Below are positions 1-9,089 of a stretch of 56,138 bases of DNA, piece by piece. The notes below the pieces were generated by a model, which saw nothing but the letters and a program-made list of their open reading frames with translations, searched no databases and was not told where the DNA came from. The position numbers and the translations under genes are program-made. This DNA is from Algoriphagus sp. GTDB lineage: Bacteria; Bacteroidota; Bacteroidia; Cytophagales; Cyclobacteriaceae. Where the stretch lies: NCBI GenBank assembly GCA_030729785.1, contig JANQWS010000049.1:21441-77578 (forward strand), read 5' to 3'. Numbering within the stretch: the first letter of the stretch is position 1; each line of letters begins with the position of its first letter.

Positions 1-39
1 GTATATTAGCAAAAGAAATAGACCAAAAACACACCATCT

Positions 40-1266
40 ATGCGTCTAACCAATACTTGGAGGAGCTGGGCCATTGCCTTACTACTTGTGACAGTTACCC
101 TTTTGTCCTCCTGCCAAAAAAATAATACCTATGGGAGAAGAACTGCGAATTCTCCTGGAAAACGCAGCGCCACCACTGGTGCAACGTTTTCCTTTAAAAC
201 TGCTGATTCAACCGAATTTTTCGTCGCAAAAAAGGCCGAGCAAATCCCAGGCCCCAACTTAAAATTGATTCAAGGTGGACGGGCTACTCTTGGCTCACAG
301 GAAGAGGATGTCATGGCATTTCGGGACAATTTGGAGCGTACCGTTTCCATTTCCACCTTCTGGATGGATGAAACCGAAATGACCAATAACGACTACAAGG
401 AGTTTTTATTCGATATGAAAAAGCGGGTAAGTACTGATTCCGTCCAAAAATTGGAGCCTTCTGAGAAAGTTTGGAGAGGAGCCATGACCTTCAACGACGT
501 GTACGAGTCTTACTACTTTAGATTTCCTGGATTTAATTTTTATCCCGTGGCAGGGGTATCCTGGTCTCAAGCCAATGCCTATGCCAAATGGAGAACAGAA
601 TTTGTTCAAAAACTGGAAATTGAACGCCTAAAATTAGACTCTGCACTTACTCGCTCGCAGTTGATAGAACGAGGTTTTGTCATTGCGGAATTCAGACTTC
701 CTACTGAATCTGAATGGGAATATGCAGCAAAAGCCATGATTGGTACCCAATACTTGGATGAAAATCAAGAATACGGACGGATCTACCCATGGGATGGCAG
801 AGGGGTTCGAAACCCATACGATGGCAGAGGGAAGAAAGCGAGCAAGCAAGGCGATTTTCTTGCCAATTTTAAACGTGGAAGAGGTGATTATGCCGGAATT
901 GCAGGTGATGAAACTAACGATGGAGAGATTTTACCTACCAATGTGTACGACCTTCCTCCAAATGATTTTGGCTTGTACAACATGGCCGGAAATATGAATG
1001 AGTGGGTATACGATGTGTATCGTCCCTTGTCCTATCAAGATGCAGATGATCTCAATCCGCTTCGAAAGGATGGAGTATACGACGACAAAAGCACCTATGG
1101 CACTTCCCTTTTAAATGACTCCATCCGCGTATACAAAGGAGGATCTTGGAGGGATGTTACCTATTGGCTTGCCCCAGGTGCCCGCCGTTTTATGCACCAA
1201 GATTCTTCTACTAATCACATTGGTTTTCGCTGTGCCATGGTTTCCATTGGCGCTAGAGGGAAGTAA
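40..1266 (+). CDS. gldJ: Gliding motility lipoprotein GldJ (SUMF1/FGE-like fold)
   Basis: Outer-membrane-anchored lipoprotein of the Bacteroidota gliding machinery; GldJ is known to be needed for gliding and for stability of other Gld proteins of the type IX secretion system. The 408-residue protein has a signal peptide ending in a lipobox (LSSC, Cys25). A sulfatase-modifying-factor-like domain follows from about residue 70 to the C-terminus, with the GldJ signatures MDETEMTNNDY, YPVAGVSWSQANAYAKWR, RLPTESEWEYAA, ANFKRGRGDYAGIAG, FGLYNMAGNMNEW and HIGFRCAM. It resembles GldJ more than GldK because of the RGRGD..GIAG and VYRPLSYQDADDLNP stretches. It is shorter than the roughly 560 residues I recall for flavobacterial GldJ, lacking internal insertions. 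The fold is not expected to be enzymatic here: the paired catalytic cysteines of formylglycine-generating enzyme are absent. A strong terminator follows the gene. Confidence 0.88.
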   Translation: MRLTNTWRSWAIALLLVTVTLLSSCQKNNTYGRRTANSPGKRSATTGATFSFKTADSTEFFVAKKAEQIPGPNLKLIQGGRATLGSQEEDVMAFRDNLERTVSISTFWMDETEMTNNDYKEFLFDMKKRVSTDSVQKLEPSEKVWRGAMTFNDVYESYYFRFPGFNFYPVAGVSWSQANAYAKWRTEFVQKLEIERLKLDSALTRSQLIERGFVIAEFRLPTESEWEYAAKAMIGTQYLDENQEYGRIYPWDGRGVRNPYDGRGKKASKQGDFLANFKRGRGDYAGIAGDETNDGEILPTNVYDLPPNDFGLYNMAGNMNEWVYDVYRPLSYQDADDLNPLRKDGVYDDKSTYGTSLLNDSIRVYKGGSWRDVTYWLAPGARRFMHQDSSTNHIGFRCAMVSIGARGK

Positions 1267-1284
1267 GTACTGCTATCAGAATTC

Positions 1285-1317
1285 AAAAAGGCTCAACTAA
1301 CCGTTGGGCCTTTTTTA
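1285..1317 (+). terminator. Rho-independent terminator after gldJ
   Basis: A 13-bp stem (arms 1285-1297 and 1303-1315, one G-T pair) with a 5-nt loop and a run of T residues. It lies 18 bp after the gldJ stop codon, and the A-rich left side means it could also serve uppP from the other strand. Confidence 0.8.
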
Positions 1318-1374
1318 TTCGTAAGCGTGCCACATTTTATCGATAGGAGTAGCCCGCTTTTGGAAAATTCGTTT

Positions 1375-2154
1375 TTACAAATCTGCTCCCCACATCAAAA
1401 TTAAGAATAAGACCCCGAGGGCAATTCGGTACCAGCCAAAAGAAGTAAAACCATGGGTGGACACATACGTCAAAAACAATTTCACTGCCCCCCAAGCCGA
1501 AGCAAAGGCCACCACAAAGCCAACTCCCAGCAGCAGCAATTGCTCGCTCGTAAAAGCTAGATCCGTCTTCAAGAGGTCGTAACCTCCTGCTGCAAGCATA
1601 GTAGGTACTGCAAGTAAGAAGGAAAATTCGGTAGCCTGTTTTTTGTCCAAGCCATTAAATACCCCGCCAATAATCGTGGCTGCGGCGCGAGAGGTACCCG
1701 GCACCATGGATAGACACTGGCAGAGGCCGATGAAGAAGGCGTTTTTGTAAGAAATATCTTCCACCTCCACCACGGTGCTGCCTTGAGCAGCTACTTTTTT
1801 ATCGATAAAAATTAGAATTATCCCTCCCAAAATCAAGGAAACGGATACCACGATGGGATTGAAGAGGTAGGCTTTGATGTAGTCGTAGGCCAACAAGCCG
1901 ACTACTGCCGTGGGAAGAAATGCCGTAATCAACTTAAAATAAATAGTCAGGTTTCGAAAAAACCGTTTGATGTACATCAAAGCAATCGCCAAAATGGCGC
2001 CCAATTGAATAAATACTTCAAAAGTCTTTACAAATTCCTCCTCATGAATACCCATGGCGGTGGAAGCCAGAATCATGTGTCCTGTGGATGAAATGGGGAG
2101 AAATTCGGTAAGTCCTTCTACCACAGCGATTAGAATACTTTGAAAAAGAGTCAT
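1375..2154 (-). CDS. uppP: Undecaprenyl-diphosphate phosphatase UppP (BacA)
   Basis: Integral membrane phosphatase that dephosphorylates undecaprenyl diphosphate on the outer face of the cytoplasmic membrane, recycling the lipid carrier for peptidoglycan and exopolysaccharide; its loss or overexpression alters bacitracin sensitivity in other bacteria. Both catalytic signatures are visible: EGLTEFLPISSTGH near the N-terminus and PGTSRAAATI in the middle, with about eight hydrophobic segments around them. The frame is open 21 bp further upstream, but the ATG at 2154 begins directly with MTLFQSILIAVVEGLTEF as in the family, giving 259 residues, the usual length. A good Bacteroidota promoter sits 18 bp upstream of this start. 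The gene is convergent with gldJ. Confidence 0.95.
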   Translation of the reverse strand: MTLFQSILIAVVEGLTEFLPISSTGHMILASTAMGIHEEEFVKTFEVFIQLGAILAIALMYIKRFFRNLTIYFKLITAFLPTAVVGLLAYDYIKAYLFNPIVVSVSLILGGIILIFIDKKVAAQGSTVVEVEDISYKNAFFIGLCQCLSMVPGTSRAAATIIGGVFNGLDKKQATEFSFLLAVPTMLAAGGYDLLKTDLAFTSEQLLLLGVGFVVAFASAWGAVKLFLTYVSTHGFTSFGWYRIALGVLFLILMWGADL

Positions 2155-2172
2155 GCTTGCTATTTTACAGCA

Positions 2173-2201
2173 CAAAACTAATCATCAGCCGGAAACCCCA
2201 A
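2173..2201 (-). promoter_or_regulatory. Predicted uppP promoter (TTG-N18-TAGTTTTG)
   Basis: On the minus strand a TTG (2201-2199) is followed after 18 bp by TAGTTTTG (2180-2173), which fits the Bacteroidota sigma-A pattern TTTG...TAnnTTTG. The leader to the uppP ATG at 2154 would be about 15 nt. Confidence 0.55.
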
Positions 2202-2372
2202 TTAAATTTTGTGTTTATTCCTCACCTCCCTCGCAAAAAGGCATTAACCAAAAAGAATTCCTCGGATCCCAGTGTTCAACTTTTGGAATTTTTTTTTGGA
2301 TATTGGCCTAAGAACCTTGCATCTCTGCCCAATTGCCCAATGCATATCTAACTATTACCCAAAGATTTCTTC

Positions 2373-2825
2373 ATGAAAAATGTATTTGACCCAGCAGTTA
2401 CTGCTGAATTGATCCATCGTATTGAACAACTAAGCCCTGAAAGCCCTGCCCTCTGGGGCAAAATGTCTGTAGACCAAATGCTGGCCCACTGCTGTGTAGC
2501 CTACGAAATGGCCTTTACAAATACCCACCCTAAGGCTAATCCGGTAATGCGCTTTCTATTGAAAACCTTCGTCAAGGCAGGGGTGGTCAACGAAGTTCCT
2601 TACAAAAGGAACCTACCCACAGCTCCCGCTTTCCGAATCAAAAGTGAAAAGAACTTTACCGAAGAAAAGGCAAGACTGATCTCATTTGTAGAGCAGACAC
2701 TTGCCGCTGGGAAATCTGGATTTGAAGGAAAAGAATCTCCATCGTTTGGTTCCATGACCGCTAAGGAATGGAATAACTTACTCTACAAGCACCTGGATCA
2801 CCACCTTACCCAGTTTGGGGCCTAA
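2373..2825 (+). CDS. DUF1569 domain protein (DinB-like four-helix fold)
   Basis: A 150-residue soluble protein that resembles the DUF1569 family, distantly related to the DinB/YfiT metal-binding four-helix bundles. Visible hallmarks are WGKMSVDQMLAHCCVAYEMA near residue 30, a basic central segment, and a C-terminal HLDHHLTQFG motif whose histidines could bind a metal. The biochemical role of the family is not established. It stands 11 bp before the NlpE-like gene, so the two are probably co-transcribed; no promoter of the expected form is obvious in the 200 bp upstream. Confidence 0.75.
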   Translation: MKNVFDPAVTAELIHRIEQLSPESPALWGKMSVDQMLAHCCVAYEMAFTNTHPKANPVMRFLLKTFVKAGVVNEVPYKRNLPTAPAFRIKSEKNFTEEKARLISFVEQTLAAGKSGFEGKESPSFGSMTAKEWNNLLYKHLDHHLTQFGA

Positions 2826-2836
2826 GTCAGCAATCT

Positions 2837-3328
2837 ATGGCCAAAAAAAGACTCGTTAAAGCAGTAGACTCTTGGAGAATTGGGTTTTTTATGGGTTTCA
2901 CCTGCTGCCTACTTTCGTTTTGTAATCCAAACTCTTCCCAGAAAATCCCTACTCGTGAAGAAAAATCCTTTGCGGAAAAAACTCCTCCTAGCACTGCCCA
3001 CCCTTCTTCCTCCTGGGTAGGTACTTATGAAGGTGTCCTGCCTTGTTCCTACTGCGAAGGCATAGAAATCTGGCTAACCTTGAGAGAAGGAGGGACGTTT
3101 GAACTAAATACCAACTACCTCGGATTGAATGATGCACGTGAGGAACAGTTTACTGGAAAAATTTCTTGGGAGCCAACAGACAGCACCCAACTCCAGCTAT
3201 TGGGTAGGATCGGTGATATGTCAGGACGCTACCTGCTTCAAGAAAATGGGCTCCTCCAACTCGATGTTGACGGGCAAAAAATAACTAGCCCCCAAGCCGT
3301 GCGCTACCTCTTGAAACGCATCAAGTGA
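2837..3328 (+). CDS. NlpE-like envelope protein
   Basis: A 163-residue exported protein with an N-terminal hydrophobic segment and one NlpE N-terminal domain from about residue 60: WVGTYEGVLPCSYCEGIEIWL carries the CxxC pair typical of NlpE, followed by GTFELNTNYLG and a small beta-barrel. In Enterobacteria NlpE is an outer-membrane lipoprotein that senses surface contact and copper stress; whether that applies here is unknown. The possible lipobox (LSFC) has Phe at -1, which is not canonical, so lipidation is uncertain. The last 8 bp overlap the end of the convergent oxyR gene. Confidence 0.7.
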   Translation: MAKKRLVKAVDSWRIGFFMGFTCCLLSFCNPNSSQKIPTREEKSFAEKTPPSTAHPSSSWVGTYEGVLPCSYCEGIEIWLTLREGGTFELNTNYLGLNDAREEQFTGKISWEPTDSTQLQLLGRIGDMSGRYLLQENGLLQLDVDGQKITSPQAVRYLLKRIK

Positions 3329-4253
3329 AGCGGACCACCTTGCCTTTGGCCTTGGAAGTCATCTCGTAAGGAATTGCCTCGGCAATGGCTTTGAATAGCA
3401 ATTCCACCAGTTTTTGCTTCAGAAAACTCCGGTTCAAAATAAGGCTCACTTCCCGGGTAGGAGATGCCCCAACAAAGGGTCGAAGTCTGGATTTTTCTTC
3501 CTTGGAAAGTTCCCAAGTTGCCAACTCCGGCAGCAGTGTCAGTCCCTTGTAGCGGTTGACCATGTTACGGAGCCCCTCCAAAGATCCGCTCTCGTAATGG
3601 AAGTTTTTGTGGCCAGACAAATTTTGATCGCAAAAGTTAAGAACCTGGTCCCGAAAACAATGTCCTTGCTGCAAGACCCAAAGCTCCTCCGTCTTGATTT
3701 GTTCAGGACGAATCTCTTGGTGACTGAGCAACTCGTGCCCCATTGAAAAATAAGCGTAGAATTTCTCGTAAAATAAGGGCTTCTCAAGAATCCCGTGTAA
3801 CTCCAAGGGGGTCACTACAATCCCCAAATCCAACTCATCATTCTTTAGTTTGCGCACAATCTCCTCGGTGACCATTTCCTGCACTTCCAATTTGACGAGG
3901 GGGTAATTCTCCAAAAATTTCCGTATAAATAAATGCAACAAGTACGGGGCCAGCGTGGGCAATATCCCCAACTTCAAGACACCTGAAATATCTCCTTTCA
4001 ATTGGGAGACTACCTCAAAAATTCCCTTGCTTTCTGTCAGCACTTTTTTAGCTTGGGTAATTACCTGTACGCCCGATTCCGTAGGGATCACGGGCATCTT
4101 ACTTCGGTCAAAAAGAATGACCCCAAGTTCCTTTTCTAGTTTGCTCAATTGAGCGCTCAAAGTAGGTTGGGTCACAAAACAGGCCTCTGCTGCCTGACCA
4201 AAATGCCGGTGCTTGTCTACAGCAATCAGGTATTCCAACTGTTGAATAGTCAT
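3321..4253 (-). CDS. oxyR: Peroxide-sensing LysR-type regulator OxyR
   Basis: A LysR-family transcription factor of 310 residues, with an N-terminal winged helix (MTIQQLEYLIAVDKHRHFGQ, then TQPTLSAQLSKLEKELG) and a periplasmic-binding-protein-like sensor domain. The sensor holds GHC-FRDQVLNF-C, cysteines at positions 199 and 208, the same numbers as the redox disulfide of E. coli OxyR. It is therefore predicted to sense hydrogen peroxide by forming that disulfide and to activate antioxidant genes. An organic hydroperoxide reductase (ohr) lies 1.6 kb away on the other strand. The gene overlaps the convergent NlpE-like gene by 8 bp. Confidence 0.92.
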   Translation of the reverse strand: MTIQQLEYLIAVDKHRHFGQAAEACFVTQPTLSAQLSKLEKELGVILFDRSKMPVIPTESGVQVITQAKKVLTESKGIFEVVSQLKGDISGVLKLGILPTLAPYLLHLFIRKFLENYPLVKLEVQEMVTEEIVRKLKNDELDLGIVVTPLELHGILEKPLFYEKFYAYFSMGHELLSHQEIRPEQIKTEELWVLQQGHCFRDQVLNFCDQNLSGHKNFHYESGSLEGLRNMVNRYKGLTLLPELATWELSKEEKSRLRPFVGASPTREVSLILNRSFLKQKLVELLFKAIAEAIPYEMTSKAKGKVVRFT

Positions 4254-4449
4254 TTCGATTGATTTTATCTATGGAAATCTCGCAAAAACTGTAAAAAAAC
4301 AACCTATCTGATGCAAAAAAAAATCAACACCACTCAAAAGTCCAATGGCTCCTTTTATCACAATCCCCAAAGAAATTGGAAAAAGAAAAATATTTTCTAC
4401 TACCTTAAAGAGGTATTTAGTTCGATGACACCTTAACCCAAAATTTCCT

Positions 4450-5757
4450 ATGTCAGCTTCCTTTTCTCGAAGAAAATTCCTGGGCGCCAGCCTCTTAACC
4501 TCCGCAGGAATTAGTATACTCCCTGGTCTTTCCTTTGCTTCGGCAGCCCCTAAACCCCTTTTCCAAGTTGCACACGAACGCGTTCGCCTTGGCTTTATTG
4601 GTGTAGGACGACAAGCCATGGGCTTGCTCAATAATTTTATGCGTATCCCAGGCGTAGAGGTAGTCGCCGGGGCCGATGTATATGCCATCAAGCGGGAGCG
4701 ATTTGCGCTTCGCGTTCAAAAAAATCTCACGGAAGCAGGCAAGACTGTGACTGCACCCAAACTCTACGAGGACTACCGAGAACTACTTCAAGATCCCAAT
4801 GTAGATGCAGTAGTCATTGCCTCTCCAGACCATTGGCATGCCCTCATGGCAATTGATGCTTGCAAAGCCAAGAAAGATATTTACCTAGAAAAACCGCTCA
4901 CCTTCACCATCAAAGAGGGCCAACTCCTGGTGCAGGCCGTACGTGAAAACGGAATCGTGTTGGCCGTAGGCTCCATGCAGCGCGCAGCGGTGAACTTTCA
5001 AACAGCCGCTATGCATGTGCAACGGGGACAGCTGGGTCAAATCTCCCAGGTGCTCGTTCACGTAGGAGACAATCCCCATCCAAAGCCTTACGACCTGGCT
5101 GCCCAGCCCATTCCGGAAGGCCTCAACTGGGAAAAATGGCTTGGCCCTATTCCGAGCCTAGCATTCAATGACCTGCTTAATCCAGGCATTAGCCTCAATC
5201 CTGAGAAGAATGAAACTGCCTGGGGAGCCTGGCGCTGGTTCAAGGAAACTGGGGGTGGCTTGATGACCGACTGGGGCGCACACATGATTGATGTGGCTCA
5301 GTGGGGTCTAAGCAAGGATAGAAATGGACCAACCACCATCATCCCTGGATCCACGGCTCAACCGCTCACCTACCGCTATTCCGATGGAGTAGAAATGCTG
5401 ATCACCAAGTTTGACGAAGGCAGACAAGGCGTAAAATTTATTGGCGAGAAAGGCTGGATTAAGGTTTCCCGCGGCAATTACGACACCTCAATTTCTGAAT
5501 TGCAGCTAGATAAAGCCCCAGAAAACTTCTCTTTTGGTGCCCACCATGTAGACTTCATCGACTGCATCCGCAAACGAAAGGACCCCATCGTCCCGGTAGA
5601 AATAGGACACAGCACCTGCACAGCCTGTACCCTAGGCAACATTGCCCACGAGCTCGGCCGTACCGTCACCTGGAATCCACAGACCCAATTGTCCACAGAC
5701 GCTGCGGTCAATGCCAAGCTTCACTATACTTATGAACGAGGCTATCAACTGACCTAA
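4450..5757 (+). CDS. Tat-exported Gfo/Idh/MocA-family oxidoreductase
   Basis: A 435-residue NAD(P)-dependent oxidoreductase exported in folded form: the N-terminus carries a twin-arginine signal (SRRKFLGASLLTSAG). The Rossmann part begins at about residue 47 with LGFIGVGRQAMG (GxGxxG), followed by ASPDHWHALMAIDA and the family EKP motif (YLEKPLTF). The C-terminal part holds GGLMTDWGAHMIDVAQW, the usual active-site aspartate/histidine region. Members act on sugars, inositols or glycosides, but the substrate cannot be read from the sequence. It is a single gene, with no sugar-utilisation neighbours. Exported family members of this kind are common in Bacteroidota. Confidence 0.88.
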   Translation: MSASFSRRKFLGASLLTSAGISILPGLSFASAAPKPLFQVAHERVRLGFIGVGRQAMGLLNNFMRIPGVEVVAGADVYAIKRERFALRVQKNLTEAGKTVTAPKLYEDYRELLQDPNVDAVVIASPDHWHALMAIDACKAKKDIYLEKPLTFTIKEGQLLVQAVRENGIVLAVGSMQRAAVNFQTAAMHVQRGQLGQISQVLVHVGDNPHPKPYDLAAQPIPEGLNWEKWLGPIPSLAFNDLLNPGISLNPEKNETAWGAWRWFKETGGGLMTDWGAHMIDVAQWGLSKDRNGPTTIIPGSTAQPLTYRYSDGVEMLITKFDEGRQGVKFIGEKGWIKVSRGNYDTSISELQLDKAPENFSFGAHHVDFIDCIRKRKDPIVPVEIGHSTCTACTLGNIAHELGRTVTWNPQTQLSTDAAVNAKLHYTYERGYQLT

Positions 5758-5888
5758 TTCATGGTCCTAAAAAAGTGTTCTGACTCCAAAACCTTGTTGA
5801 CAATTGTAGAGTTTGAAAGTAGTTTTTAATTTCACGCCGAAACCTCAACTAGAACTCTAAAAAATCAACCAGTAAATCATACGAAACC

Positions 5889-6311
5889 ATGGAAAAACTA
5901 ATTGTAGACTACACCGCAGTAGCGGTAAACACCGGAGGACGAAAAGGACACGTGCGCACCGAAGACGGCATGCTTGACTTTGACGTGGCCATGCCAAAAG
6001 AAATCGGAGGAGAGGGTGGAAAAACCAACCCTGAGCAGCTCTTTGCTGCGGGCTACGCGGCTTGCTTTGGCGGCGCCTTGGCAGCAGTAGCAGGTACCAC
6101 TAGCTTGAAAGATTCCGAAATCAAAGTAAAAGCACACCTTGGCCACTACGGTCCGGGAAGTTTCGGGTTGGGCGTAGACATTGAGGTGAAAATCCCAATG
6201 GCAGCCTCACTCGAGGAAGCCCAGAAGTTGGTAGATGCAGCGCATCAAGTGTGCCCTTATTCCAAGGCTACCCGAGGCAATATTGAGGTAACTGCCACTG
6301 CAGTCGCCTAA
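5889..6311 (+). CDS. ohr: Organic hydroperoxide reductase Ohr
   Basis: A 140-residue OsmC/Ohr-family peroxidase that reduces organic and fatty-acid hydroperoxides with a pair of reactive cysteines. Both are present: Cys59 in GYAACFGGAL and Cys122 in VCPYSKATRGN. The Ohr-type (not OsmC-type) spacing and the N-terminal GGRKGHVRTEDGMLDFDV segment support the subfamily. It is monocistronic, with a terminator 20 bp downstream. No adjacent OhrR repressor is present; oxyR lies upstream beyond one unrelated gene, so OxyR control is possible but not shown. Confidence 0.93.
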   Translation: MEKLIVDYTAVAVNTGGRKGHVRTEDGMLDFDVAMPKEIGGEGGKTNPEQLFAAGYAACFGGALAAVAGTTSLKDSEIKVKAHLGHYGPGSFGLGVDIEVKIPMAASLEEAQKLVDAAHQVCPYSKATRGNIEVTATAVA

Positions 6312-6332
6312 GCATTTTCTTAATTTACTCCC

Positions 6333-6365
6333 AAGGCAGGCCTCATACAGGTCTGCCTTTTTTTG
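6333..6365 (+). terminator. Rho-independent terminator after ohr
   Basis: An 11-bp stem (6333-6343 and 6349-6359, one G-T pair) with a 5-nt loop, followed by seven T residues. Confidence 0.8.
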
Positions 6366-6477
6366 TGGTTTCCCTCCACCATGGATAGCCCCCTCTTTTC
6401 CACTCGTCACTTTTCTAGGCTAAGTAATTTTAGAATTGATAAAACCACTTAACTTTCTTCTCGAATTCTATTTATCC

Positions 6478-9012
6478 ATGAAAAAATTACTCTTTTCTGT
6501 CCTAGTGGCAGTGCTTTCTATAGGAAGCGTACTAGCCCAACTCAAGACTCCAGAGCAGTTTCTCAGCTACAAACCAGGAGACCGATTCACTCCTCATCAC
6601 CGCATGGTCGACTATTTTGAATATGTCGCTGCGCAAAATCCCAACATCAAGCTCATCCAGTATGGGGAAACCAACGAGAAAAGACCCCTTATTCTTGCCA
6701 TCCTAGCAAGTTCAGAGAACATGGCTCAACTCGAGCAGATACGTACCGACAACCTGAAGCGAACTGGCATTCTTTCTGGAACTCCTAGTACCCAAGTCCC
6801 CATCAACTGGATGTCTTTCAACGTGCATGGCAATGAGTCCGTCGGAATGGAAGCGGCTATTTCTACCTTCCATACTTTGGCCGATCCCAACAATACCAAG
6901 GTGCAAGAATGGTTGAAAAATCAAGTCGTCATCCTCGATCCAGCCATCAACCCTGACGGAAGAGATCGCTATGCCAACTGGTACAACCAGAAAATGCATA
7001 CCCAATTGCAGCCTGACATGCAGTCCATGGAACACAACGAGCCTTGGCCCGGTGGACGTGCCAACCACTACCTCTTTGACCTCAACCGAGACTGGGCATG
7101 GCAAGTACAAGTTGAATCTCAGCAACGGCTCAAAATGTACCAGCAATGGATGCCACAGCTTCACTTGGACTTCCACGAGCAGGGCATCGACAATCCATTT
7201 TATATGGCTCCAGCGGCAGAGCCCTTGCACGAGCAGTTGTCCCCCTTCCAGCATGAATTTCAAGATATTTTTGGAAAAAATACTGCGAAGTACTTCGACC
7301 AGATGGGTCGCTTCTACTTTACCAAGGAGCGCTTTGACCTGCTGTATCCTTCCTATGGCGATACCTACCCGATGTACAATGGGGCTATCGGCATGACCAT
7401 CGAGCAAGGTGGAGGCGGACGCGCTGGTATCGGTGGATACAATGCCATCGGCGATACGGTCACCTTGAGTAACCGAATTACAGGACACTACACGGCTGCA
7501 CTTTCTGCTGTAGAGATGACTAGCCAACATGCTGCTCGACTCCTTAGCGAGTTTGAGCGCTACTTCAAAACCAACGCTACCGCCCCCAAAGGCACCTACA
7601 AAAGTTTTGTAATCAAGGGCGAAAGCAATCCTGCCCAGGTAGCCAAATTGTTGGAACTACTAGATAAAAACGGAATTCAGTACGGGAAAGGCACAGCCAA
7701 AACAGGCTTGAAAGGCTTCGAATACCAAAGTGGAAAGACAAACGTGCCATTCACAACAAGCGACAAGGACATCGTCATCTCCGCCTACCAGCCGAAATCT
7801 GTATTGGCCCAAGTACTCTTTGAACCCAACCCTGCGTTAAACGATTCGATTACCTACGACATCACGAGTTGGGCCATGCCGTATGCGTATGGGGTAAAAG
7901 CCTATGCACTAGATACCCGATTGGACCCGAGCGGCACCTACGTGTCCCCTTTAGTGGCTACAGCAAAAGTCACTGGCACTCCGGTAGCTTACCTAGCCCC
8001 ATGGCAGGGTACGCGAGACGCAGCCTTCCTTGCAGCATTGCTTAACAAAAAGATCCGCGTGCGTTACGCCGAATATCCCTTTACCGTGGAAGGAAAATCC
8101 TACCCTGCTGGAACGCTCATAATCACCAAAGGAGGCAACGAGTGGGTGGCTAATTTTGATCAGACGGTACAAGAAGCTGCTGCTGCATTGGGCATTCCTT
8201 TGAACACTACCCAAACAGGCTATGTGGACCAAGGCAAGGACTTTGGTTCCCCTACCGTACGCATCATCCAAGCGCCTAAAGTGGGGCTGGTGGGCGGTGC
8301 AGGTACCTCCTCATTGAATTTTGGAGAGGTTTGGCACTTCTTCGAAAAAGACTTGAAGTATCCTCTCTCTAGCCTAGAAGCTTCTTCGATGGGCAATGCT
8401 GATTTGAGCAAATACAATGTGATCATTCTTCCTTCAATATACAGCTCTGCCCTATCTGCTTCCGCTCAAAGCAAGTTGACAGACTGGGTGAAGGCAGGAG
8501 GAAAGGTAATTGCCATCGATGGCTCAGTCAATCTATTTGCCAACAAGGAAGGATTCAAATTGAAGACCTTTGACACAGAGGAGGAGAAAAAGGCTGCCGA
8601 GAAAGCAAGCCAGGAACTCGCAAAGAAAGAGCGCTTGGAGCCTTATATCGAAGGCAAGCGCTTGGACATTTCTGGAGGTACCGCTGGAGCGATTTACGAG
8701 ATCAAGATGGACGAAACCCATCCGTTAGGATACGGCACCGGAGGAACATACTACACCCTCAAAAATAATTCCAGCCGCTTTGCCTTCCTGAACGGAGGTG
8801 CTAATGCCGGCATTATTGCTTCCAACGATGCCTATAGAACAGGCTATATTGGTTACAAAATCAAATCAAGAATGGGTCAATCCCTTGTAATTGGAACGGA
8901 GTCTTTAGGACGAGGTGAAGTGGTTTATTTTGTGGATAACCCCATCTTCAGAGGCTTCTGGGAAAGTGGAAAACTCGTGCTCAGCAACGCCATCTTCTTG
9001 GTAGGGCAGTAA
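6478..9012 (+). CDS. Secreted M14 zinc carboxypeptidase-family peptidase
   Basis: An 844-residue exported metallopeptidase. The frame is open 42 bp further upstream, but the ATG at 6478 starts a clean signal peptide (MKKLLFSVLVAVLSIGSVLA-Q). The M14 catalytic domain covers about residues 35-340: zinc ligands HGNE (H117, E120) and the later histidine in LDFHEQG, the substrate arginine region NPDGRDRY, and the general-base glutamate in MTIEQGGGG. The following 500 residues are mostly beta-rich, with a GATase-like segment (VGLVGGAGTSSLNFGEVWHFFEKD, STIYSSAL-type loops and WVKAGGKVIAIDGS). Such long M14 proteins are common in Bacteroidota and probably digest peptides in the periplasm or outside the cell. 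A strong terminator follows. Confidence 0.88.
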   Translation: MKKLLFSVLVAVLSIGSVLAQLKTPEQFLSYKPGDRFTPHHRMVDYFEYVAAQNPNIKLIQYGETNEKRPLILAILASSENMAQLEQIRTDNLKRTGILSGTPSTQVPINWMSFNVHGNESVGMEAAISTFHTLADPNNTKVQEWLKNQVVILDPAINPDGRDRYANWYNQKMHTQLQPDMQSMEHNEPWPGGRANHYLFDLNRDWAWQVQVESQQRLKMYQQWMPQLHLDFHEQGIDNPFYMAPAAEPLHEQLSPFQHEFQDIFGKNTAKYFDQMGRFYFTKERFDLLYPSYGDTYPMYNGAIGMTIEQGGGGRAGIGGYNAIGDTVTLSNRITGHYTAALSAVEMTSQHAARLLSEFERYFKTNATAPKGTYKSFVIKGESNPAQVAKLLELLDKNGIQYGKGTAKTGLKGFEYQSGKTNVPFTTSDKDIVISAYQPKSVLAQVLFEPNPALNDSITYDITSWAMPYAYGVKAYALDTRLDPSGTYVSPLVATAKVTGTPVAYLAPWQGTRDAAFLAALLNKKIRVRYAEYPFTVEGKSYPAGTLIITKGGNEWVANFDQTVQEAAAALGIPLNTTQTGYVDQGKDFGSPTVRIIQAPKVGLVGGAGTSSLNFGEVWHFFEKDLKYPLSSLEASSMGNADLSKYNVIILPSIYSSALSASAQSKLTDWVKAGGKVIAIDGSVNLFANKEGFKLKTFDTEEEKKAAEKASQELAKKERLEPYIEGKRLDISGGTAGAIYEIKMDETHPLGYGTGGTYYTLKNNSSRFAFLNGGANAGIIASNDAYRTGYIGYKIKSRMGQSLVIGTESLGRGEVVYFVDNPIFRGFWESGKLVLSNAIFLVGQ

Positions 9013-9037
9013 ACACATTTCCCCATACATCCCTACT

Positions 9038-9072
9038 AAATCCCCTGGAAAAATTTTTCAGGGGATTTTTTA
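9038..9072 (+). terminator. Rho-independent terminator after the M14 peptidase gene
   Basis: A perfect 10-bp stem (9038-9047 and 9059-9068) whose loop can itself pair through A and T runs, followed by T residues. Confidence 0.82.
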
Positions 9073-9089
9073 TAAAAGGCCCTGAAAAT

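Noticed and set aside
4254..4449. OxyR operator in the gap between oxyR and the oxidoreductase gene
   Set aside because: No array of ATAG/CTAT-type half-sites with the known spacing was found; the region is simply A+T-rich.
6712..7530. Long minus-strand open frame (272 codons) inside the M14 peptidase gene
   Set aside because: It lies antisense to the catalytic domain, whose zinc motifs are intact; no recognisable protein features.
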